From Diplocarpon mali (taxonomy: Eukaryota; Ascomycota; Leotiomycetes; Helotiales; Drepanopezizaceae): a DNA stretch of 55,376 nt. Shown in pieces: positions 47,201 through 55,376 of the stretch (position 1 is its first letter; each line of letters opens with the position of its first letter). Both the position numbers and the translations under genes were made by a program. The notes beneath the pieces are model-generated. The model saw nothing but the letters and a program-made list of their open reading frames with translations. It made no database searches and was not told where the DNA came from. The DNA lies in assembly GCA_024741835.1 (NCBI GenBank), contig JAENRP010000291.1:1984-57359 (forward strand), written 5' to 3'.

Positions 47201-48200
47201 TCATCTTCACGCTTTTCTGGATCATCTTCTCTTTAATCATACAATTATGTCAACGTTCTTGCAGCTACTCTTGAAGTTTCACAAAGATTCGCCTAAAATT
47301 TCCTCTAAACTCAGCAAATCTAACTCTATTTTATACAGATATATACACTAGTAAGAGATATCCAACTCACATCCTCTCTATACAACTGCATCTTTCGCAG
47401 ACAAACAGGCTGGTAGGAGAACTTTGCAAGTGGCTTCTTGACTCCTACTCAGGTCTTGGGGGCTTGTTCTTTAGTTTGGAGACAGGAATGGTAGTCCATC
47501 TAAGCATTTATTTATTCTGAGTATTCCTGTTATCTCCTCTACATCTGGCTCTCCATCTCCTCAGGTGTATGGCGGATTTTCTCTCTAAATTCCATCCATA
47601 CAAACCTATGAGTTCGGCCTTGACTTCAGAGCTAGCTTTTAAAGACTGGAGCTGAAGAGAATATATAAATATTTATATATACACTCTCTGACAATACTCG
47701 CCCTCTTGGGTACCCCTTGTCATCTCTTCTGTTTCTCAGATCTTTGCCTATGCTCCATCCCCCCCTCTTCTTGCAAAACACAAACTACCGAGCGGAACAA
47801 AGACTAATTTTAAACAACAGATAGTACGTATTTTCTTTCGAACCCTCTCCATGAGCCCTTCGAACTCGGACTTCACAGGGCAATCCTCGCGTAATACAAG
47901 CGATTCGCCTCGATTCCAAGACTGTCTTCTTCCCTTTGCGCACCATATGTCTACCTTTCTCAATATTGCCTTCCATCCATCTTTGAGAACCCGTATATAT
48001 TATCCTGAACTGCTTCCCCCCAACTCTTCTTCATATACATATAAGCCGCCGCTTACCGATTTTCTCGTCCCAACTACTTCTTCTCTTCAACTCCTACCTC
48101 TTTGAGCTTGCTAATCTCACAGCCGCGACAATAGCATCAATCAGGTTACTGGATTATATAGCTAATATCCAACGCCACAGTCATCTTCAAGAAAAAGATA
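41282..48200. other. 6.9-kb gene-poor region with decayed coding fragments and pyrimidine-rich leader
   Basis: No intact gene was found. Minus-strand frames with only a few stops are visible at about 42,470-42,690 (GGEHPQYIKRLVMQSP), 42,879-43,070 (LELPFALEIGIVLECAEF, DIANKLNLRLDVLMPIWQ) and 43,360-43,640 (ANALAGSYSQFLLEVCDLRR). They look like one or more old decayed genes or elements. From about 45,700 to 48,200 the plus strand is strongly CT-rich with frequent TTTC/CTTC runs, as in long fungal 5' leaders and promoters, and leads to the gene at 48,201. No tRNA or recognised repeat. Confidence 0.45.
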
Positions 48201-50679
48201 ATGAATTCAAACGGTGGGTCTGCGTTCTCTTTTCAACGCCCGTCACTGATCTATTACAGGACAATGCATGGGCTTTGAGCCTAGCCAAGGCAACCAGGAT
48301 TCTGGCCAGAACTTCAACACAGCTCAGAATAAACAGTCTTGGTACAATGCCGCTCATGGAGCTCCTCTGTTCTATCGAAGGGGTATCAGTGGCGGTAGCT
48401 CTGCTAGCCAGTTCAGGAACCAGGGCCACGAACAAGCCAATGGTAATAGTCAGACCCCTTCTGGCTATAGTCAGACGTTCAACGAGGGTCTAGATGATCT
48501 GGATGACTACCAACATGGTTTCCCACGCCCAAATAGCAAGGCTCCACAACATCAAACCAACGGCAGTTTTAATGCCTGCCAACCCACCCCAAGTGTCGGC
48601 CCTTACTTGAGTCAACAGGGCCAGGCCCAGCATCCCGACCACTTGCGTGATGCCTTCGCGAAGCAGCAGCAAGGAGTTCAAGACGATCCATTCACAACTA
48701 CCAGAGGCCCATTCCAACCACTACGAAATCCATTTGCCCATCCGCAATCCGACTATCGTAAGCACTTTGGAAACAGCCAAGCTTCTAACAACGGCTATGG
48801 TAACAATGCCCTGGATCTCCGAAATGATGGTATGTTTCCTGAAAGAGCACCGCCGTCCATCCATCAACTATCAGCGAGATGACGCTGACGATGACGCTGA
48901 AGGAGAGGCCCAGCTTGAAGACGATCATCGGGGCTCCTATCCACATGCCCCTCGGGCTACTGCCAACCGCAGTCCCGTGAAATCCATATATCGGAGTAAC
49001 GCGCGCTGCGATGTTCCCCAATACCAACCGCTCCTCACAAGTGCAGTTGATTACCAGAACGCGGCCAACAAACGTGTTGACGAGGATATCATGGCTGTAA
49101 TGGCAGCTGATGGGTTTGTCGATACGAGTCCTCGTCCCGAGGAAATGCCCAGACTCGTCGCTCTTGTTTGCGACGCGATAACTTGTACTGATCCAACCGT
49201 GATCAAAGACAAGCACAACAAGAATGGGAAGGATGCTCAGGCCGTCACTCGTCTCAAGATGGGTTTCTACAAGCCAGCTGTCATTGAACTCGCTGCATGG
49301 TCGGTTGTCGTAAGTCCCAAGATTCATGTTTCCAATTCCCCTGATACTGACTAGGTCACATAGCAAGCGACCCAGACCGCATCGCTGGGCGTTTCGTTGA
49401 TTGAACCACATCACAAGGGAAAGTTTGAAGGCACCGATGTCCACCAGACATTCTTCGACCGCCTCGACGCCGTCATTGTCACTCTCGCTGTAAGATTTCC
49501 TGGACATAACCCATATTGTAGTTGCAAGTTCCTAACCTCCACAGTGCTCCAAGGCCGCCTGCAAGCAGATCCTGGATGCCTCGTTCCTGGATCGCTTGGT
49601 CAATGCGCCAAATTCAGAACTGAAAGTAGGTACATCTATCGCCTTACGAGTTCGAGAACCCTGGCTGACTGGCCTTCCTCCAGCTGAAGATGGGGAATTC
49701 GATCATCAATGGCCGGCGAAATATCCAGAACAGCACTGGCCGTGCGGTCAAGGCCCTCTGGGGGGACGATGATGCGATTGCCCGCCTGATTCGGACCAAG
49801 CAGGAGGATTCGGAGAGGGAAGCCAGATTCAAGCAAGATGCAGACGCCGAGACTGGTGCGGCGGTGACGTTCGAGTATCCAAGCTCAGGTGCTGGTGCTG
49901 GTGCTGGTTTCAAGACTCCCAGCAGGACGAACAAGAGAGGTTTGACTGACGGTACGGGCTCTGCTGCGAAGCGTCAGTCAGGCTCATCCAGGCGCTCGTT
50001 CAAGCGGGAGCCTCTGGATGCCGAAGAGGAGGACGAGGAATGCGAATCCGAGACTCCATCGATGCCCTCGCGCCGTCCGATTCTCGCAGGCCGCTCGCAG
50101 GCCGCGCGCAACAATCGCATCCTGAGCATGAATTGGAATCCCACCATCGACCCTCAACTCGCCACAAGCCCTCGCACCGTCGAGACTCGACCCGGCCCAG
50201 GCCCAGCAGGAGATCTCCGCTTGCGCTACCGCAAACATCTTTGCGATTTTCTGGGAGTCGACAATAGCCATGCTGACCAGCTCTCCCTCGAGGAGCTTCG
50301 TCTGTACGCTTTTGCGTACAACCTGGACACGGCCAGCCAGACCTGGCACCACCCTTCGTTCATCCACGGCGAGTCGGGACACGGGAACCGTATCAAGTTC
50401 TTCACGAAGAACGGAACGGCCCAGCTCATGCCCATGGCGCAGTTTGCTCAACTCGGCCGACTATGTGCGTTGGCCCTCGACCGCGGAGACATCAGTCCGG
50501 AGGGCGTTGTCAGGGATGAAGTCGCCGACAGTCATCGCTTCGAGTCGCGGCGCCTGGACGTGCTCACCAAGCAAACGATGGGACTTGCTCACAACCCCTT
50601 CGGCTTTTTCAACCCCTCTCCGCCTCCCCAGGGAACCGCTGGCGCAAGTGCAGGCTTCCAAACACCTCCTGCCAGCTAG
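48201..50679 (+). CDS. Large disordered nuclear-type protein, six exons, 738 aa
   Basis: Exons: 48,201-48,213; 48,260-48,829; 48,879-49,309; 49,364-49,489; 49,545-49,625; 49,684-50,679 (2,217 nt). The 13-nt first exon (MNSN + G) is inferred from ATG, a GTGGGT donor and a TATTACAG acceptor. Exons 3-6 join cleanly. The exon 2/3 junction needs an unusual GAG acceptor (or an alternative a few codons on), so about 10 residues there are uncertain. The N-terminal 200 residues are Gln/Asn/Gly-rich and disordered. The middle is helical (LKMGFYKPAVIELAAW, FFDRLDAVIVTLA, ILDASFLDRLVNA, INGRRNIQNSTGRAVKALWGDDDA). A basic/acidic linker (KRQSGSSRRSFKRE, EEEDEECE) and a folded-looking C-terminal block follow. 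No named family recognised; nuclear location is inferred. Confidence 0.7.
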
Positions 50680-52544
50680 CACGTCGGCGCCGACTCGGTC
50701 ACACGGATGGGGTGCTCGCACGCTCTACCAAGTTGGGCCACGATACCCGCGTCGTGTCTCTCTCTCTCTCCTCCGACGGCCTCAAGCTCTCGTTCTTCCA
50801 GCCAACGTTTTCTCGATCCATTCCTGAATCGGCGCTCAGCATCCCAAGCAATGCCTGCTCCAAGCAGTTTCAGATGAACCGGCTCGACACGAAGCTCCCC
50901 CCTGCGATACAGCAAGCAGCGCAGTCACTTTCTGCAAGAGTTTTCCCATTCCGATCCGACGGAATACGCAGGCTGCTCGCACTTTGAAGCAATCTTGTCA
51001 CGCGTGTGATGCTGTCCTCTCTTCTCGTCTGATNNNCAGCGCTTGGACTTCTCTCTGGTACATATCCTCGTGGCGAATCGCTATTTGTTTGGGTGGCTGA
51101 CTCAGATCTGGTATCGGAAACCGGGCGTCGTTCTCTCAGGTCTGCCTTCGCGCATGGAGACCCATTGGATACCCATAGAACAGCGTGGTCCTGCTCTGCA
51201 CAGCGTGGATTTACTAGACGTACACTGGTATCAAAAAGTCAACTGAATTTCGTTTTTCCAAGTTCATTGCCTCGCTTCGTGCCTGATGTTGTGAACGTTC
51301 CTCATCTTCAATGTGGCCTCCTCACTCTGGGGATATTCTTATCCATTCTCGACGTCAACAAGTGTGTTACATCCACCAGTGTAAGAAGTCGAGGCCCTAT
51401 CTATAGGTACGAGATTGTGCCCGAACTCTAAGACTCGGCACTGTCAACCAACCCCTGAAATACATATATCCTGAAGCCTAGCAAGAACGCAAGCTTCAGA
51501 TGATGTACATACATACNCCCCCCCCCCCACCTACAGCTCTCTCCAATCGACTTGCCCGATTGCTTAAAATACGAGCATTTGATGGAGTGAGATCGATTCT
51601 ACGGTATTGACAGATACGGTGGGAAACAAGAAACGTGAGCCCCTTGCAAAGGGGCAATACTAATCATAGGTACTTGCCGGCAAGACAACGCGCCTGGACA
51701 TCTCGTTTGGTCCGTACCGTCCTGAAGTCAAGCTCGAGCCGCTAGGTTCGCCACGCCCCCGCTTCGCCTGGTAGCACCAAGTCGCATGGGAGTGTCGCAA
51801 ATCCCATCGCTATTCGTAGCATTCAAAATACTCAACCAAAGACGACATGTTTGCGATGGAAGATTATCCGTTGGTCCGAGAATACCCGTATAGCCTGTGG
51901 TGCTAGACAAGTGCAGCGTCGAAACAGACATACTACCACTGACACCAGATGGGTATGATCATGCCATAGGTACGCCGGTCAAATTTCTGGTATCCCACGT
52001 CCAGAAGCTTCTTTATGTTATCAAGTCAAAAGATGGTACCGGATTCACCTTTTTCTGTGGTGCATCAAACACCAAGTCAAGAATCGGCACAAAACGTGGA
52101 TAAATACCAGCCTGTTGGAATATTTTGCCACTCTGTAGGCGTTTTCTATGCAAAACCATCAATTGCAGAAATCATAGCTGATTGAATACTGTGATATATG
52201 GGTTGAGCCCATACAGTCTTTCTTTTCAGAGCGGTGATGACGCTACAGACAGGGGCTGGGGCTTTGAAATTGATAGCCCATCTCGGACTCGTCACGCCTG
52301 ATATCCAGGGCTTGGAAGGGAAGCCGAGAGATAACAATGCCCCCGGCTGCAAATGACAAAGGATTCAATGTGGACATTCAGAATTAAAGAGAGTCTCATT
52401 GTTGACTTACCGAGCTTCCTCGGCTGCAACCCCTTTCGCGCCTCGCTTCCGCGTGGATCCCTGCTAGCGGCGATCATCCTCGAGGCAACATCGGAATCCG
52501 AGCAGGCTGACACCGTCAACAGTCAGAACCTCCCCGCCACAACC
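50680..52544. other. Intergenic with assembly gap
   Basis: No supported gene. NNN at 51,034-51,036 marks an assembly gap of unknown true length, and a single N at 51,517 precedes a C-run. A frame open from 52,353 runs into the XAP5 gene in phase, but its first 64 codons look non-coding and are treated as 5' leader. Confidence 0.45.
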
Positions 52545-53742
52545 ATGGAATCCAGCCCTGCCTCCGGCGCCTCAACGCCCAATCCACGCTTCAAATCGCA
52601 AACCAGAACCGCAGAAGACCTCCTCAGCACCCAGACCGTGGGCCTGGTCAACCTATCCGACTACCGCAAACGCCGCGCCGAGGCCATCGAGCAGAAGGAG
52701 CGCGATGTGCAGGACGCGGTCCTAGGCGCCGTGAGCGGCCGCGCGACTCCCACCAGCGACGGGTGAGTATTGCAACTCTCCAGCGGTCGGCGCAGGTGCG
52801 GGGATGGGACTGATGGCCATAGTACAGTGCATCGGCACCCGCAGAGCCTCCGCCGAAAAAGAAGAAGCGCAAGGTTGGAACGCCGAAATTGTCATTTGGG
52901 GACGAGGACGAGGAGGGTGACGAGGCCGCGGACGCAGCGGCCAGACCGGAGCCTGCTTCTGGGGCTTCGGGCGAGGCGAAGAGGAAGAAGATGGCTGCCA
53001 ATGCCTCCGTGAGTGTGGTGCCGAAGGCGTTGACGAAGGGCGCCCTGCTCAGGGAGGCGCAGACGAGGGAGAGTCTGAGGAAGGAGTTCATGGTGTTGCA
53101 GGAGGCAGTCAAGATGATGGAGATTGCGATCCCGTTTGTCTTCTACGATGGCACGAATATCCCGGGGGGGGTCTGCAGGATCAAGAAGGGCGATTTCATC
53201 TGGGTCTTTCTGGATAGGAGTCGGAAAGTTGGAGCGGAACTGGGCGTGGGTGAGAAAGTCAACAGCAGGAGGGAGTGGGCTAAGATTGGGGTGGACGACC
53301 TGATGCTGGTCCGAGGCAATCTGATCATTCCACATGTGAGTCCCGTCGCCAACGGCAAAGGGGAATCTCCTGACAGGAGCAGCATTACGACTTCTACTAC
53401 TTTATCATCAACCACAATAAAGGACCCAACAACACCCTCCTATTCGACTACTCCGCCGAGCCGCCCACCGGCATCACGCTCTCTGAGCCTCAATCCCTCG
53501 CCCCAGACAACCCTCTCTCGAATCCCTCCATGAAGCCCAAGCTCCCGAGAGAGGCTGTTGATACCTCGGAACTGGAAGGCAGCAACGACGACCCGACCTA
53601 CACCAAGGTCGTGGATCGGCGCTGGTATGAACGGAACAAGCACATCTTCCCCGCTAGTAGGTGGCAGGAATTCGACCCCGGGAAGGACTACCAGACCGAG
53701 GTGAAGCGGGACTTGGGTGGAAATGCCTTTTTCTTCTCCTAG
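52545..53742 (+). CDS. xap5: XAP5/FAM50-family nuclear protein, 355 aa
   Basis: Three exons (52,545-52,762; 52,846-53,335; 53,383-53,742) give 1,068 nt. The acceptor of intron 1 is CCGCAG at 52,845, the only one that keeps the KKKRKV frame. Conserved features: N-terminal [19 protein letters not shown] and KKRRAE-like region; a nuclear localisation signal EKKKRKVG; and the XAP5 domain beginning [16 protein letters not shown] and running through [37 protein letters not shown] and the C-terminal [22 protein letters not shown]50/XAP5 proteins are nuclear factors associated with spliceosomes and transcription fidelity. Length is typical. Confidence 0.93.
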
Positions 53743-53893
53743 ATGTCGCGCCCGTGGCCCGTCGTGCGCTGGCTCCGTTCTTTGCAGTAGAGAGCCGGTG
53801 CTAGAAAGCTTTAGTTAGACCTCGAGACCCAAATCGTCACGCACCCCTACCCGTACTCTTCAGCCCTTCATTGATTCTTCTGTCCGCGTGCAC

Positions 53894-54301
53894 TCAACCG
53901 CAGACCTTCCAGAGCCCCAGAGCGCCCCCCAGCACGATCCAGCCCGGCCAGAACAGCACCAGCATCAAGGCGTTGCCCCCCCCGAGCACAAAGACCATGA
54001 ACTCGAAGAACAGCTTCTTCCTCAGGTTCTCCGTCGCCTTCCAGCCCATCCTGCAGGCTGCCCTGACGGCCGCGAGGCTGTTGCGCGCGAGCTGCAGGGC
54101 GAGGAACTGGGAGGCGTAGAGGGAGTTCCGCAGCAGCAGGAGGGAGAGCATGTACGTCCTCAGGAAGAGGAAGAGCGTGGTGGTGCTCAGCAGGCGATGG
54201 CAGACCGAGAAGAGCGTGAGGGAGTGCGCGAGGGCGGGCGAGAGGAGGGAGAATGCGATTGCTGTCGTCTGCGGCGTGGGGGGGAGGGTTACGACTGTCA
54301 T
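53894..54301 (-). CDS. Small multi-pass membrane protein, 135 aa
   Basis: A single-exon frame begins MTVVTLPPTPQTTAIAF. It contains three or four hydrophobic stretches: around FSLLSPALAHSLTLF, TLFLFLRTYMLSLLLL, FFEFMVFVLGGGNALML and VLFWPGWIVLGGALGLW. A basic amphipathic linker (ARNSLAAVRAACRMGWKATENLRKK) sits between them. It reads as a genuine, probably conserved fungal membrane protein, but I cannot name the family or organelle. Longer frames overlapping it on both strands (53,868-55,091; 53,888-54,634) have biased, non-protein-like composition. Confidence 0.6.
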   Translation of the reverse strand: MTVVTLPPTPQTTAIAFSLLSPALAHSLTLFSVCHRLLSTTTLFLFLRTYMLSLLLLRNSLYASQFLALQLARNSLAAVRAACRMGWKATENLRKKLFFEFMVFVLGGGNALMLVLFWPGWIVLGGALGLWKVCG

Positions 54302-55376
54302 GCTGGCGGTGTCGATTCTCCGCGACGGTTCCTTTGTCTTCTTGGTCGTCTTGGCCGTCTTGGTCTATTTGTTTCTTTCGTTCTCTCGATCTTTCTTCGG
54401 GAGGGGCTATCGGCGCGTGGTCTGGAAGCTGGATTGGTGATTGTGTGCGAGGGGAGGGTGGGTGTGCGCCGATGCGTGTGTATAGACGTGTATCTGCGAG
54501 TGTATATGTGCGTGCGGGGGGGTTGGGTGGGAGACGAACTGATCTGGGAATTTCGAGTGATTTTTGTGCATCATACGTGCGGGTGGGGTGTTGACGGGAG
54601 GACGGCGGAGGACGGGAGGATCCGAAGCGAGTGATGTAATTCTGGATTGCCAGGGCCAGCACAGGTGAGAGAATTCCGTCGCGGATCCGCGGCGTCTTTT
54701 GACATCGCTCCGACCCACGATGCAGCAGCAGCAGCAGCAGCGGAAAGCTTCTGCGTGGGAGCAGAGAGAGAGAGAGAGAGAGTTGCCCGCAGCGGGGCGG
54801 ATGGCGGCGGTTCACCGTCAGAATATATTGATTGTTCATCGACACCCGACGCAGGCGCGGAGTCGTCCCAGGTACATACAGCCGGCCTCCGCGTGGAGTT
54901 TGCGCACCTACGGGATGGGATGCAATGAATCGGCATTCCGCCGCACTCGAGATATTCCTTACAGTAATCAAATCGGCATGAGCCTCGAGCTTAGATATCC
55001 CATCGAAATAAAAATAAAAATGACAGCCAGAGCCAGAGCCAGAGCCAGAGCCAGAATCAGGCATGCAGGCATGCATGCAAAGTATGCTCACGCTGCAGAA
55101 GACCTACACATGGGCTATAATTGGTGCCAGCGAAGGCCGAGTCGGCTACCACAGCCACTATTCAGAGTTGCGAGAATGGCTGCTGGCAGAAGTATTCTGT
55201 ATCGTGTCTCTGGCCAGTACAAGCATCGAAAGACTACCAGCGGGGGTAATGGGTTTGCAGTTGAGGCGTCGTGGAGGTGGGATGAAGGCGGGGGACGTTT
55301 CGGGGAGAGGTGATGGTGTCGCTTGTGGCGGGGTACCAGGTAAACAAGTGTGTATATATATAAACATTTGTGTATA
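54302..55376. other. Right-end flank with simple repeats
   Basis: No supported gene. It holds the upstream region of the minus-strand membrane-protein gene, then microsatellites: CAG repeats near 54,722-54,741, an AG run at 54,763-54,781, and an AGCCAG hexamer tract near 55,025-55,054. The CAG and AG tracts lie where the 5' leader of the membrane-protein gene could be. Confidence 0.5.
55025..55054. repeat. AGCCAG hexanucleotide repeat
   Basis: About five copies of AGCCAG in tandem, followed by a GGCATGCA palindromic stretch (about 55,060-55,078). Confidence 0.85.

Noticed and set aside
53868..55091. 407-codon minus-strand frame at the right end
   Set aside because: Composition is dominated by Arg/Pro/His/Leu from repeats and GC-rich DNA, and it overlaps the better-supported 135-aa membrane protein in another frame.

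Overview
The window reads as nuclear DNA of a filamentous ascomycete (Pezizomycotina; Leotiomycetes is a guess from the style of the Copia relics and the AT-rich island, not proven). Coding genes carry short introns of about 46-60 bp with GTRNGT donors and YAG acceptors, and recognised proteins (Fip1, Nup49, XAP5/FAM50, a TCAB1/WRAP53-type WD40 protein, NAD(P)HX dehydratase) are eukaryotic housekeeping proteins. No rRNA, tRNA, CRISPR array or bacterial-style operon was seen.

Region 1 (1 to about 13,200) is an AT-rich island made of transposon relics that look heavily damaged by repeat-induced point mutation (RIP): conserved Pol motifs can be read but are broken by TAA/TAG codons. Its architecture can be resolved. 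A Ty1/Copia relic (A: RT-RNase H, from about 1,925) is interrupted by a second, complete 8.07-kb Copia-type element (B, 2,826-10,892) with about 300-bp LTRs and an exact 5-bp target duplication GAAAT. The RNase H tail of A resumes at 10,893. Next come a 61-65-bp tandem repeat and a 1.27-kb element (11,375-12,647) with about 196-bp terminal inverted repeats, irregular subterminal repeats and an antisense coding relic.

Region 2 (about 13.2-30 kb) is mixed. It holds three tandem minus-strand spliced genes of unknown function (14.2-17.3 kb), a GC-richer stretch with only weak ORFs, a four-exon acetoin/diacetyl-reductase-like SDR (21.4-22.4), a small secreted cysteine-rich effector-like protein (23.5-23.8, minus), NAD(P)H-hydrate dehydratase (24.9-26.1), a possible small membrane protein (26.3-26.7, minus) and a seven-TM PQ-loop protein (27.9-29.0, minus).

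Region 3 (30.2-41.3 kb) is a housekeeping block: TCAB1/WRAP53-like WD40 gene (+), converging on a large two-exon protein with a possible XPF/SHOC1-Zip2-like C-terminus (-); a damaged short gene; a TauD/TfdA dioxygenase with an in-frame TAG; the FG nucleoporin Nup49 (-), divergent from FIP1 (+). Nuclear pore, 3'-end processing and telomerase/snRNP RNA biology are neighbours here, but I see no sign that they form a system.

Region 4 (41.3-48.2 kb) is gene-poor, with decayed minus-strand coding fragments and a pyrimidine-rich leader before a six-exon disordered nuclear-type protein (48.2-50.7). Region 5 (50.7 kb to the end) holds a short assembly gap, XAP5/FAM50 (52.5-53.7), a conserved-looking small membrane protein (53.9-54.3, minus) and simple repeats. 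I did not find a convincing novel multi-gene system. The most interesting items are the resolved nested transposon and the long-TIR element, two GC-AG introns in conserved genes, the C-to-T nonsense codon in the dioxygenase, and the effector-like secreted protein.
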